Shown piece after piece: positions 35,492 through 44,088 of a stretch of 64,000 bases of DNA (position 1 is the stretch's first letter; each line of letters starts with the position of its first letter). The position numbers were made by a program, and so were the translations under genes. Under the pieces are notes generated by a model. The model had not been told where the DNA came from, did no database searches, and saw only the letters and a program-made list of their open reading frames with translations. The stretch spans positions 1,364,001 through 1,428,000 of the forward strand of contig NZ_CP015600.1 in NCBI RefSeq assembly GCF_001647715.1, given 5' to 3'. The DNA is from Pseudomonas antarctica (GTDB taxonomy: Bacteria > Pseudomonadota > Gammaproteobacteria > Pseudomonadales > Pseudomonadaceae).

Positions 35492-36658
35492 ATGGCTGAG
35501 GTTTTGAACTTCGAGCACAACGGCATCACCGTGAATGCCACTGAATCCCCGGAGGCCATGGGTGGCCTTGGCGATAACGTCATCGGCCTGATTGGCACTG
35601 CGCCGAATGCCCACGCGTCGATCCCTAAAAACGCGCCGTTCCGCATCAACAGCTTCACCACCCAGGCGCTGCTGGACCCGACCGGCGCCGAGTCGGGCAC
35701 GTTGTTTCAGGCGGTGTACCAAATCCTCAAAGTGGTGAAGGTGCCGGTCTATGTGGTCATCGTGGAGGAGGGCGCAACCCCGGCCGATACGATCAACAAT
35801 GTGATCGGCGGCAACGAGCCGACCACCGGCCGCAAGCTGGGCCTGGCTGCCTTGAGCAGCGTCCCTGAAGACCTGACCATCATCGGCGCCCCGGGTTTCA
35901 CCGGCACCAAGGCTGTGGCGGGTGAGTTCGCCTCCTTCGGCAAGCGCATCAAGGCCCGTGTGGTGTTGGATGGCAAGGATGTTTCGGTCGCTGACCAAGT
36001 GACTTACAGCGGCGAACTGGGCGGTGCCGACCTCGGTTTCGACCGTTGCCTGCTGGTGCACAACATGCCGTCGGTGTATTCCAAGGCGGCGAAGAAAAAC
36101 GTGTTCCTGTCGCCATCCTCGCTGGCCATCGCCGCGCTGGCCAAGGTCAAGCAGTGGGAAAGCCCAGGTAACCAGGTGACGTTCGCCGAGGACGTTTCCC
36201 GCGTGGTCGAGTACAACATCCTCGACACTTCCACCGAAGGCGACCTGCTCAACCGTTATGGCGTGAGCTATTACGCGCGCACCATTCTTGGCGGTTTTTC
36301 GCTGCTGGGTAACCGCTCCATCACCGGCAAGTTCATCAGCTACGTGGGCCTGGAAGATGCGATCAGCCGCAAGTTGGTCAAGGCCGGCCAAAAAGCCATG
36401 GCCAAGAACCTCACCAAGTCCTTCATGGACCAGGAGGTCAAGCGCATCAACGACTGGCTGCAAACCCTGGTTGCCGACGAAACCATCCCCGGCGGCAGCG
36501 TGTACCTGCACCCGGAATTGAACAGTGTCGAGAAGTACAAGAATGGCACCTGGTTCATCGTCATCGACTACGGCCGCTACGCGCCGAACGAACACATGAT
36601 TTATCAACTCAATGCCCGCGATGAAATCATCGAGCAGTTCCTGGAGGACGTTCTCTAA
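35492..36658 (+). CDS. Contractile tail sheath protein FI
   Basis: A 388-residue P2 FI-like sheath protein. The N-terminal strand (VLNFEHNGITVNATE), the GLGDNVIGLIGTAPNA segment and the C-terminal domain (RYAPNEHMIYQLNARDEIIEQFL) are all present. It contracts to drive the tube into the target cell. It overlaps FII by one base. Confidence 0.96.
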   Translation: MAEVLNFEHNGITVNATESPEAMGGLGDNVIGLIGTAPNAHASIPKNAPFRINSFTTQALLDPTGAESGTLFQAVYQILKVVKVPVYVVIVEEGATPADTINNVIGGNEPTTGRKLGLAALSSVPEDLTIIGAPGFTGTKAVAGEFASFGKRIKARVVLDGKDVSVADQVTYSGELGGADLGFDRCLLVHNMPSVYSKAAKKNVFLSPSSLAIAALAKVKQWESPGNQVTFAEDVSRVVEYNILDTSTEGDLLNRYGVSYYARTILGGFSLLGNRSITGKFISYVGLEDAISRKLVKAGQKAMAKNLTKSFMDQEVKRINDWLQTLVADETIPGGSVYLHPELNSVEKYKNGTWFIVIDYGRYAPNEHMIYQLNARDEIIEQFLEDVL

Positions 36659-37164
36659 TGTTTACCAACCGTGTAAGACAGGCCATTGCGGCCACCCTTC
36701 AAGGCCTGCCGTTGTCCGCGACGGTGGAAGAGTTCGATCCGCCGAAGATTGAATTCGAGATGGAGCCCATGTCCGGCGGGCGCTTTATTGCCGAAGAAAT
36801 GGCCAAGAGCGGCAAGGTGCTCGGTGCCACGCTGGTACTGCAAGGCGCTGGCCCGGAAATCATGCTGGCCCTGGGCGTGCGCCTGGGCGACGACATCCTG
36901 CTGAACGTGCGCGAAGCCGGTCAGGACCAGGACGGCAAGACTTACTTCACCTACCACACGGTCGGCGGCAAGCTCAAATCTCTGGTCGAGGCGAAGCTGA
37001 AGATGGGCGAGAAGGTCACCACCACCCTGGAATTGTCCTGCCGCACTTACAACCGTCTGGAAAACGGCATTCCGGTGATCGACATCGACGTGCGCACCCA
37101 GAAATTTGTGCTCAACGGCGTCGATATTCTTGGCGATGCGCGCCGAGCGGTACTCATGCCTTAA
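36658..37164 (+). CDS. Tail tube protein FII
   Basis: A 168-residue P2 FII-like tube protein. It contains LPLSATVEEFDPPKIEF, the GGRFIAEEM segment and the TTLELSCRTYNRLENGIPVIDIDV strand set of the family. Stacked hexamers form the inner tube. A REP element follows before the chaperone gene. Confidence 0.95.
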   Translation: MFTNRVRQAIAATLQGLPLSATVEEFDPPKIEFEMEPMSGGRFIAEEMAKSGKVLGATLVLQGAGPEIMLALGVRLGDDILLNVREAGQDQDGKTYFTYHTVGGKLKSLVEAKLKMGEKVTTTLELSCRTYNRLENGIPVIDIDVRTQKFVLNGVDILGDARRAVLMP

Positions 37165-37196
37165 GGGCGACCGTGCTCTGAAATGGGCACCGTCAA

Positions 37197-37284
37197 TGTG
37201 GGAGCCGGGCTTGCCCGCGATGCAGGCGACTCGGTGTACCTGGTGTACCGAGTTGATGCCATCGCAGGCAAGCCAGCTCCCACA
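37197..37284. repeat. REP element pair inside the tailocin operon
   Basis: Inverted GTGGGAGC...GCTCCCAC units separated by a short palindromic spacer, the Pseudomonas REP/BIME form. It lies between tube and chaperone genes and could form a stable mRNA hairpin. Confidence 0.9.
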
Positions 37285-37346
37285 TTGACCGCGCTCAGCT
37301 TTAGATCTGCGCTGCTTTTCAACAACGCTCTACAAGGAATTGCCCC

Positions 37347-37919
37347 ATGGCCTGGATGCCACCGCTGCACAGTCTGCTGTCTCCGATCACCGCCGATACC
37401 GGCGCGACGATCCAGCAGGTTCAGCTCAAACCGCTGTTCTACGCCGCGCAAAAAGCCGCGCTGGCCCGGGCCGGTGATGACGAGGACGACCAGTTTTTTG
37501 AACTGGCGAAACTTGCCACCGGCCTGTCGGAAAAAGAGCTCGACCAGCTCAAGCGCCCGGACTACGTGAGCATCGCTCAGTACGTGCATGAAATGTCGAC
37601 GCGCCCAGCATCGTTCTTCCTGGATGAGCGCGAAGAAGCGACCCATGACCAATCGGTCCAACTGCTGTTGCCCCTCGACGCGGCTGGTCGCAGCCTGACC
37701 GAACTGCCCCTTGAAATGCCCGCCCTGCGCGCTACCAAAGTGATGAAAAAACTCGCCACCAACAAAGAGCGCGCCGAGTTCATCACCGCTCACTGCACCG
37801 GTTTGATGATCCCCGATCTCGCCGGCCTGACCGTACCCGACTGGACGGAACTGCAGGAGCGCATTGACGATTTTTTAAATCAACCGGCGGACTTCTTTCG
37901 CAGCGCGACATCGAAGTAA
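37347..37919 (+). CDS. Tail assembly chaperone E (zero-frame product)
   Basis: A 190-residue tail assembly chaperone of the P2 E type, located between tube and tape measure genes. It is mainly helical (FFELAKLATGLSEKELDQL, ATKVMKKLATNKERAEF). Close to its end the sequence T TTT TTA (37871-37877) is a canonical slippery heptamer allowing a longer product. It shields the tape measure during assembly. Confidence 0.88.
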   Translation: MAWMPPLHSLLSPITADTGATIQQVQLKPLFYAAQKAALARAGDDEDDQFFELAKLATGLSEKELDQLKRPDYVSIAQYVHEMSTRPASFFLDEREEATHDQSVQLLLPLDAAGRSLTELPLEMPALRATKVMKKLATNKERAEFITAHCTGLMIPDLAGLTVPDWTELQERIDDFLNQPADFFRSATSK

Positions 37920-38041
37920 TCCTCGATGTGGTGCCGCTGATCTACTCGGTCAATGAGGCGGAGATCCTCGACTGGGACGCCGGCAAAGCATTGCGCCGCT
38001 ACGACATTGCGATCACTCGCCTTGGCGTTAAACAGGAGTAA
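37347..38041 (+). CDS. Tail assembly chaperone E-E' (-1 frameshift product)
   Basis: A -1 slip on TTTTTTA replaces the last 14 zero-frame residues by a 54-codon extension including RDIEVILDVVPLIYSV and RRYDIAITRLG, ending at TAA 38039-38041. The extension has no start of its own and fills the gap before the tape measure, exactly as E' does in P2. The fused protein has about 231 residues. Confidence 0.88.
37871..37877 (+). promoter_or_regulatory. Programmed -1 ribosomal frameshift site (TTTTTTA)
   Basis: Zero frame reads GAT TTT TTA AAT; a -1 slip gives TTT TTT A. P2 uses the related TTTTTTG at the same gene junction. Confidence 0.88.
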
Positions 38042-38046
38042 GCGGG

Positions 38047-39906
38047 ATGCAGGACAAGTATTCGCTCGCGAATGCAATGGCCAAGGATGGCCGTGACATT
38101 TTCGGTAGTGCAGACGGCGCAAATGATGCCGATATCCTCAGCTCAGGTGCGCTCGGGCCAGAAAAAACCGTCGACATAAAGGCGCTGGAACCGTTATCCG
38201 GGATGGTGCTGGAACTGGCCAATGCCGGCTTGAAACTTAATGAATTCGCACAGTCTTTGGGCGTATTGCGCGAAAACGTGGATTCGCTTGCAACGTCGTT
38301 GTCTTCGCTGAAGGCGGCTGATGCGCCATTGGTGAACACACAGGTACACACCGACACAACCAAGGTTGCCGAGTTTAAATCGACCCGGTCTGAGGACCGG
38401 CGCATTACTCGGGAAGCAATGACGGTGGGCAGCGGGCAGGTTCTCGACCCGGTCGCAGCACTTCGGTACGCGAATGCCCACCGTTCGTTTGATGCGACGG
38501 CGACTTCGGAAAAGTCGACAACGGTTCTGCGCGAGGAGTCCAGTGCCAGCGAAAAACGCCTTTCCAAGACGCTGGAGCCCGTGTCGGTATTGCTCGAGCC
38601 AACATGGCTGCAAGTGAAGACTGGCGTGATGAATACGGCCAATGATTTGGCCAGTGAATCGCCGGTTATGGCCAAGACGGTTAAAACGGCGGAGGCGGTC
38701 ATTTTGCCGGTGGTTTCGCCGGTGTTTACCGGGTTTTTCTCGGGCTTGGGGGAGACGATCAAAACCCGGGTAACCGGCAATCTTATCGATGTGACGCTGG
38801 GTAAGTTGGGCGGTGGGGCTGGCAAGTTGTTCAAGGACAAGGGCTTTGAAAAGGAAAAGTCCTGCTGCTGTTCAGCCGCGGCCGAAAAGCCCATCACGAG
38901 TAGCCGTTCTGCACCGGGTGGCTCTTCCAGAAAAAAGAACTCCCGAAAACCACAGTCCGAAAACCCCAAAAAGTCGCCAAACCCAAAAAAATCTCAAAAC
39001 ACACCCAAGAAGCAAACGTCTGCACCGAAACCTGCCGCCACAAGACGTTCCCCCGCAAAAGGCGGTGGTTGGGTTGCATCGCTGCGTGGCGTGGGCGAAC
39101 GTCTTTCGAAGTGGTTTCCCCAGCAGCAGTCTGTCGGTTTCCATGCTGGGGCCGCGACGCCAGGTTTACAGCCTCGCGCCGCCAGCACAAACAGGCGCAA
39201 GAAAAATACTGCTTCATCTCAATCATCCACAGGCAGAGGGCCTGGGTTGATCGAAGCGTTGGAGCGGGGACTTGTGCCGTTGCCCGCTGAAGGAAGTGCA
39301 AATACCCCGTCGCGCATGCAGCCCGTCAGCCGTGAGCATCTGCCCGCTCCAACGGCGCGCTCACTGAAAATGCCCGCTTCGGGCGTGTGGGGCGCGATGG
39401 GAAAACTGGAGTCGTCCGCCGCCCGGCGCCTCGGCCCGTTGAAGTACGTGGACACTGCCATGGATGTGGTTCAAGGCGTGCGCAACGGCGACGCTAAAGC
39501 TGTCGGATCAGGCCTGAGCTCAGCGGGTGGCGCCTGGGCCGGAGCTTCTGCCGGCGCCGCTATCGGCACGCTGGTTTTTCCCGGTGTCGGCACGGCTGTC
39601 GGTGGTGCAATCGGCGGTTTGCTCGGCAGTGAGGCGGGCGCCTGGCTCGGTGACAAATTGTTCAGCTCAAGTGATCGCCTGCCTGCGCCCAATGCGGTGA
39701 GCAAGGAGCTCAACGCCGCGCGCACGGACAACGTGCAAGTCACGATTGCCCCGAGCATCCAGATCACCGGCGTCAACCCGGCCGATGCCCAGCAGGTCGT
39801 CAACCAAGTGATCCAGGCCCTGCAATTTCAATGCATGCCGATGGTCACCGACAGCCTGGGGATCCGGCGCAACGCGGCACTGGCCGATCCTTCAGGAGGT
39901 GATTGA
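38047..39906 (+). CDS. Tailocin tape measure protein
   Basis: A 619-residue tape measure protein. Helical N-terminal regions (about 40-90 and 180-265) are followed by an unusual middle: a Cys-rich spot (KSCCCSAAAE, about residue 280) and a Lys/Ser/Pro-rich disordered tract (about 290-345, KKxxxNPKK repeats). Gly/Ala hydrophobic segments (about 490-545) and the conserved QVTIAPSIQITGVNPADAQQVV end follow. It fixes tail length. Position between E' and U is standard. Confidence 0.88.
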   Translation: MQDKYSLANAMAKDGRDIFGSADGANDADILSSGALGPEKTVDIKALEPLSGMVLELANAGLKLNEFAQSLGVLRENVDSLATSLSSLKAADAPLVNTQVHTDTTKVAEFKSTRSEDRRITREAMTVGSGQVLDPVAALRYANAHRSFDATATSEKSTTVLREESSASEKRLSKTLEPVSVLLEPTWLQVKTGVMNTANDLASESPVMAKTVKTAEAVILPVVSPVFTGFFSGLGETIKTRVTGNLIDVTLGKLGGGAGKLFKDKGFEKEKSCCCSAAAEKPITSSRSAPGGSSRKKNSRKPQSENPKKSPNPKKSQNTPKKQTSAPKPAATRRSPAKGGGWVASLRGVGERLSKWFPQQQSVGFHAGAATPGLQPRAASTNRRKKNTASSQSSTGRGPGLIEALERGLVPLPAEGSANTPSRMQPVSREHLPAPTARSLKMPASGVWGAMGKLESSAARRLGPLKYVDTAMDVVQGVRNGDAKAVGSGLSSAGGAWAGASAGAAIGTLVFPGVGTAVGGAIGGLLGSEAGAWLGDKLFSSSDRLPAPNAVSKELNAARTDNVQVTIAPSIQITGVNPADAQQVVNQVIQALQFQCMPMVTDSLGIRRNAALADPSGGD

Positions 39907-40289
39907 TGCGACAACAGATGGTACTCGGCGACTTTGTTTTTGGCTTATCCCGAGGCTTTGCCTATTCGTCGCTGATACGTACCAGCGACGGCGGCTGGAG
40001 TGACCTGGCGATTATTGCCAGCAAGTCCCAGTCACGCCAGAGCGGCCAGAAGCTGGAAAAACTCACGTTCAGCGGCATGGCCATGTACGCCATCGGTATG
40101 CAGCGGCTGGACGAATTACGTGCGCTGCAAAATGCGCGGGCGCCATTGCCCCTGGTCGATGGCATTGGCCGTAACTGGGGCCTTTGGCGGATAAACTCGG
40201 TGACGGAAACCCAGAGCTATGTGATCGACGACGGCACCGCCATGCTCATGGCCTGGACCATGGAATTAGAGGAATTCGTCAATGCGTAG
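39906..40289 (+). CDS. Tail protein U
   Basis: A 127-residue P2 U-like tail completion protein (MVLGDFVFGLSRGFAYSSL start, LVDGIGRNWGLW, then INSV). I chose the ATG at 39906, which overlaps the tape measure stop. It overlaps X by 8 bases. Confidence 0.92.
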   Translation: MRQQMVLGDFVFGLSRGFAYSSLIRTSDGGWSDLAIIASKSQSRQSGQKLEKLTFSGMAMYAIGMQRLDELRALQNARAPLPLVDGIGRNWGLWRINSVTETQSYVIDDGTAMLMAWTMELEEFVNA

Positions 40290-40494
40290 AGTGCGAAGTA
40301 TTGCCGGTGATTCGGTCAACCTGTTGCTCTACCGCGAGTTGGGCCGTTGCGATGATGCAGCGGAAGAAACCCTTTGGCGCCTGAACCCTGGGATGGCCGA
40401 ATACGGCCCGGTACTGCCGGCCGGCGTGTGGGTGATCGTGCCTGAACTGCCAGCGCGGCCGGCTGCTGTACGGCCCGTTCTGGCCTGGGATTAG
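40282..40494 (+). CDS. Tail protein X
   Basis: A 70-residue P2 X-like protein with a LysM-like fold (GDSVNLLLYREL, ETLWRLNPGMAEYGPVLPAG, WVIVPELP). It joins the baseplate hub. It overlaps U and is closely followed by D. Confidence 0.92.
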   Translation: MRRVRSIAGDSVNLLLYRELGRCDDAAEETLWRLNPGMAEYGPVLPAGVWVIVPELPARPAAVRPVLAWD

Positions 40495-40503
40495 GGAGGC
40501 TGC

Positions 40504-41514
40504 ATGGCACAGGGATTCACACCGATCGTGGAGTTTTATGGCGCCAATGCGGCGCTGCTTAATCAACGGCTGATGCACTGGAGCCACACTGACGCTGCCG
40601 GCATTAAGGCGGATCGGCTGGAACTGACGCTTAATATTGAAGGCCTTGAAGGTTTGCCCACCCTGAGTGGCAAGATCGGCTTGCGTGCCGGTTATCTGGA
40701 GTCGGGGTTGGTGGAAAAAGGCGAGTTTGTCGTCACCCAACGTACCCCGGTGCTGTTTCCCATGCGCTTGATGATCGTGGCCACAGCCGCGCCCTTCAGT
40801 GTGGTGGATGCAACGGGTTATCGGCAGCGTCGATCCGCCAGTTACGGTCCGACAACGCTGGGCGCGCTGTTTCGCCAGCTGGTCAGTCCTCACGGCTTTT
40901 CACCACGTGTGGCACCCGCGCTGGAGGGTATTGCGATTCCGCACATCGACCAGTCCAACGAGAGTGATATGGCGTTCATTTCGCGCCTTGCCAGAATCTA
41001 CTCTGCGGTCACCAAACCGTTTAACGAGCTCTATGTGTTGGCCGAAGCCGGCCGAGTCAATTCGCTCTCCGGTCAGCTACTGCCGGAGGTGAAGCTGTCC
41101 GTGACGGAGGACAACCGCCCCGGTGAACAGAGCTTCATTACTGCCAAGCTCGACGAAACGTCCCGCGCGAAATACGAGGGCTGCCGCGCCAGTTGGTGGG
41201 ATGCCTCCGCTGGCAAGCAGCGTGTGGTCCAGGTGGGCAATGCGCCGTTCAAAACCTTGCGTCAGCGCTACCAGAACGCAGCCGAAGCCCGCGCCGTGGC
41301 CGAAGGCGAACTGCGCCGTGTGGGGCGTGAAGACTTGAAATTGTTGATCGATTGTCCCGGCAATCCGTTGTTGGCGGCTGAAGGGTTGTTGCTGCTGGAT
41401 GAGACGTGGCCGCCATACATGCGGGGGCGATGGTCGATCAAACAGGTGGTGCATGTCGGCGACCCCGTGACGGGGTATCGCAGTTCGATTACGGCGTGTG
41501 GGTTATCGATATAG
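40504..41514 (+). CDS. Baseplate hub protein D
   Basis: A 336-residue P2 D-like late control/hub protein of the gp27-type fold. Markers are FYGANAALLNQRLMHWSHTD, the YGPTTLGALFRQLVSPHGF and QSNESDMAFISRLAR segments and the C-terminal YRSSITACGL. It connects spike to tube. An AGGGAGG site precedes the ATG. Confidence 0.94.
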   Translation: MAQGFTPIVEFYGANAALLNQRLMHWSHTDAAGIKADRLELTLNIEGLEGLPTLSGKIGLRAGYLESGLVEKGEFVVTQRTPVLFPMRLMIVATAAPFSVVDATGYRQRRSASYGPTTLGALFRQLVSPHGFSPRVAPALEGIAIPHIDQSNESDMAFISRLARIYSAVTKPFNELYVLAEAGRVNSLSGQLLPEVKLSVTEDNRPGEQSFITAKLDETSRAKYEGCRASWWDASAGKQRVVQVGNAPFKTLRQRYQNAAEARAVAEGELRRVGREDLKLLIDCPGNPLLAAEGLLLLDETWPPYMRGRWSIKQVVHVGDPVTGYRSSITACGLSI

Positions 41515-41536
41515 GCACTTTTCAAGAGTAAAACCC

Positions 41537-42109
41537 ATGGTGATAACACTCCCCCAACTGCTTGACGTGATGCCGGGTGCCCGCCTTAGAGCGGGCTTTT
41601 TTTTGACGCCTTTAAATGCGGCGTTCGTTCGCTACGAGATAAACAATGCGAAGCGCATCGCCGCCTTCCTCGCCCAGGTCGGCCACGAATCCGGCCAACT
41701 GCGCTACGTGCGTGAACTGGGCAGCGACCAGTACCTGGGCAAATATGACACCGGTGCCTTGGCCGAGCGCCTGGGCAACACGCCTCAAGCAGATGGCGAC
41801 GGCCAGAAGTACCGGGGCAGGGGGCTGATCCAGATTACCGGGCGTCGTAACTACCTGGCCTGCAGCCAGGCGCTGTTTGGTGATGATCGCTTGCTGCGCG
41901 AGCCCGAGTTGCTGGAGCAACCGCAGTGGGCGTGTGAGTCGGCTGCGTGGTTCTGGCAGCGCAACGGTTTGAATGAACTCGCCGACAAGGACCGGTTCAC
42001 CACTATCACCCGACGCATAAACGGCGGGCTCAACGGACTGGAGGACCGTTTGCAATTGTGGGCGCGGGCGAAAGCGGCGTTATGTGTTTCCTGGCGGGTT
42101 GTCGTCTGA
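41537..42109 (+). CDS. Tailocin endolysin, glycoside hydrolase family 19
   Basis: A 190-residue GH19 lysozyme homologous to the prophage endolysin at 24572-25105. The catalytic Glu lies in AQVGHESGQL and the RGRGLIQITGRRN groove is intact. Its first 25 codons contain a terminator-like hairpin followed by eight T (41579-41604), coding for the GARLRAGFF stretch; the prophage copy has no such structure inside its frame. The ATG at 41537 is preferred to an upstream GTG. It releases tailocins by lysis. Confidence 0.92.
   Translation: MVITLPQLLDVMPGARLRAGFFLTPLNAAFVRYEINNAKRIAAFLAQVGHESGQLRYVRELGSDQYLGKYDTGALAERLGNTPQADGDGQKYRGRGLIQITGRRNYLACSQALFGDDRLLREPELLEQPQWACESAAWFWQRNGLNELADKDRFTTITRRINGGLNGLEDRLQLWARAKAALCVSWRVVV
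41579..41604 (+). terminator. Terminator-like hairpin inside the tailocin endolysin coding region
   Basis: GCCCGC/GCGGGC with a 6-base loop followed by eight T. It could attenuate lysis-gene transcription. Confidence 0.6.
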
Positions 42110-42189
42110 TCGGTGTTTGTCTGCTGAAGGTGGTGGTGTGACGGGGACAGGCTGGGTGATATGGCGCGCGGTTCGCACGGTAATCGGCT

Positions 42190-42407
42190 GCCCAGTGCCA
42201 GCCGCCGCCACCCCCGGCGGCGTGGTTCATGCAGCCCCGCGAGCCGGACTTGACCCGGCGCATGCTCAACGAATTATCGGCATCACCGACGACGGTGATA
42301 ACGCCCTGATCGCCCTGCGTGCCTGCCAGGCTTATGTGCATGCCGTCGGGCGTTGGTTTCTTGATGCACTCTGTAACTTGCATGGCCGATGGGCTCCTGT
42401 AGGGTAG
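42190..42407 (+). pseudogene. Remnant of tailocin spanins Rz/Rz1
   Basis: The segment matches the C-terminal part of the prophage Rz (VVHAA-RAGLDPAHAQRII...ALRACQAYV) and, in the overlapping frame, the end of Rz1 (PPPPPAAWFMQP to a TGA at 42307-42309). The Rz membrane anchor and coiled coil are missing. The Rz1 frame is closed by TAA at 42181-42183, and the Rz frame runs on past its normal end. So both spanins are broken by a 5' deletion. Confidence 0.85.
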
Positions 42408-42437
42408 GCAAACCCCCGCCCATTCCTGGAGACGACC

Positions 42438-42938
42438 GTGAAGGAAATCACTCAACTGGCTGCTGAACTGGGTCGCCGTTTGCAGGTGCTCAATGCCCAC
42501 GTCACCACGGCCGAGTCCTGCACTGGCGGCGGTATTGCGGAAGCGATCACGCGGATTCCGGGCAGTTCGGCCTGGTTCGAGGCCGGGTATGTCACGTACT
42601 CCAATCGACAGAAGACCCGGCAGTTGGGTGTGCCGGAAGCGTTGTTCCGCAAAGTCGGCGCCGTCAGCCAGGAAGTGGTGGAGGCGATGGTCAGGGGCGC
42701 GCAGGAAAAAAGCCTGTCGCGCTTCGCCGTGGCGGTCAGCGGTGTCGCGGGGCCGGACGGCGGTTCGCCGGACAAGCCAGTGGGCACCGTATGGCTGGCG
42801 TTTGGTGTTGGCGAGGACGTGAGCGCTGAGCTTGCGCACTTCCCCGGCAACCGTGACGAGGTTCGCCGACAAACGGTAAAGGCCGCCCTGGAGGGCTTGT
42901 TGCGACGAGCTGCAGTAGAAATCGAAAATCAGGGGTAG
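42438..42938 (+). CDS. pncC: Nicotinamide-nucleotide amidohydrolase (CinA C-terminal family)
   Basis: A 166-residue stand-alone CinA C-terminal domain, the PncC enzyme that deamidates NMN to recycle pyridine nucleotides. The [16 protein letters not shown] motif (catalytic Ser/Thr region, about residues 27-42) and [18 protein letters not shown] are intact. The GTG start has a CTGGAG site. It lies directly upstream of recA, the standard order in Pseudomonas. Confidence 0.95.
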   Translation: MKEITQLAAELGRRLQVLNAHVTTAESCTGGGIAEAITRIPGSSAWFEAGYVTYSNRQKTRQLGVPEALFRKVGAVSQEVVEAMVRGAQEKSLSRFAVAVSGVAGPDGGSPDKPVGTVWLAFGVGEDVSAELAHFPGNRDEVRRQTVKAALEGLLRRAAVEIENQG

Positions 42939-42963
42939 GCGATCCCGGATCTTTGTGGAACAA

Positions 42964-42983
42964 TACTGTCTACTTATACAGGT
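42964..42983 (+). promoter_or_regulatory. LexA (SOS) box of recA
   Basis: CTGTCTACTTATACAG matches the CTG-N10-CAG LexA consensus, 39 bases upstream of the recA start. A TTGTGG -35-like element precedes it. Confidence 0.88.
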
Positions 42984-43021
42984 GTTGGCCGTCAGGCCTT
43001 ATTGATTACGTGAGGACTTTA

Positions 43022-44080
43022 ATGGACGACAACAAGAAGAAAGCCTTGGCTGCGGCCCTGGGTCAGATCGAACGTCAATTCGGCAAGGGTGCCGTAATGC
43101 GTATGGGCGATCACGACCGTCAGGCGATCCCGGCTATTTCCACTGGCTCTCTGGGTCTGGACATCGCGCTCGGCATTGGCGGCCTGCCAAAAGGCCGTAT
43201 CGTTGAAATCTACGGTCCTGAATCTTCCGGTAAAACCACCCTGACCCTGTCGGTGATTGCCCAGGCTCAAAAAATGGGCGCCACCTGCGCGTTCGTCGAT
43301 GCCGAGCACGCCCTCGACCCTGAGTACGCCGGCAAGCTGGGCGTCAACGTTGACGACCTGCTGGTTTCCCAGCCGGACACCGGTGAACAAGCCCTGGAAA
43401 TCACCGACATGCTGGTGCGCTCCAACGCCATCGACGTGATCGTGGTCGACTCCGTGGCAGCCCTGGTGCCGAAAGCTGAAATCGAAGGCGAAATGGGCGA
43501 CATGCACGTGGGCCTGCAAGCCCGCCTGATGTCCCAGGCGCTGCGTAAAATCACCGGTAACATCAAGAACGCCAACTGCCTGGTGATCTTCATCAACCAG
43601 ATCCGTATGAAGATCGGCGTGATGTTCGGCAGCCCGGAAACCACCACCGGTGGTAACGCGTTGAAGTTCTACGCTTCGGTCCGTCTGGATATCCGCCGTA
43701 CTGGCGCGGTGAAGGAAGGCGACGAGGTAGTGGGTAGCGAAACCCGCGTTAAAGTGGTGAAGAACAAGGTGGCCCCGCCATTCCGTCAGGCTGAGTTCCA
43801 GATTCTCTACGGTAAGGGTATCTACCTGAACGGCGAGATGATCGACCTGGGTGTGCTGCACGGTTTCGTCGAGAAGTCCGGTGCCTGGTATGCCTATAAC
43901 GGCAGCAAGATCGGTCAGGGCAAGGCCAACTCGGCCAAGTTCCTGGCGGACAACCCGGATATCGCTGCCACGCTTGAGAAGCAGATTCGCGACAAGCTGC
44001 TGACCCCAGCACCCGACGTGAAAGCTGCTGCCAACCGCGAGCCGGTTGAAGAAGTAGAAGAAGCCGACACTGACATCTGA
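43022..44080 (+). CDS. recA: Recombinase A
   Basis: A 352-residue RecA, the ATP-dependent strand-exchange protein and coprotease for LexA and for PrtR-type repressors. The Walker A motif is GPESSGKTT (residues 65-73). Loops for DNA binding and the acidic C-terminal tail ([10 protein letters not shown]) are normal. I chose the ATG at 43022 after AGGACTTTA. Its activation by DNA damage would induce the neighbouring tailocin. Confidence 0.99.
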   Translation: MDDNKKKALAAALGQIERQFGKGAVMRMGDHDRQAIPAISTGSLGLDIALGIGGLPKGRIVEIYGPESSGKTTLTLSVIAQAQKMGATCAFVDAEHALDPEYAGKLGVNVDDLLVSQPDTGEQALEITDMLVRSNAIDVIVVDSVAALVPKAEIEGEMGDMHVGLQARLMSQALRKITGNIKNANCLVIFINQIRMKIGVMFGSPETTTGGNALKFYASVRLDIRRTGAVKEGDEVVGSETRVKVVKNKVAPPFRQAEFQILYGKGIYLNGEMIDLGVLHGFVEKSGAWYAYNGSKIGQGKANSAKFLADNPDIAATLEKQIRDKLLTPAPDVKAAANREPVEEVEEADTDI

Positions 44081-44088
44081 AGCAAACG

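Noticed and set aside
35486..36607. A 373-codon frame opposite the sheath gene
   Set aside because: The sheath gene is clear on the plus strand; the antisense frame has no site or family resemblance.
41537..42109. Tailocin endolysin as a duplicated part of the siphophage
   Set aside because: It is diverged along its length and lies in the normal tailocin position, so it is a homologue and not a recent copy.
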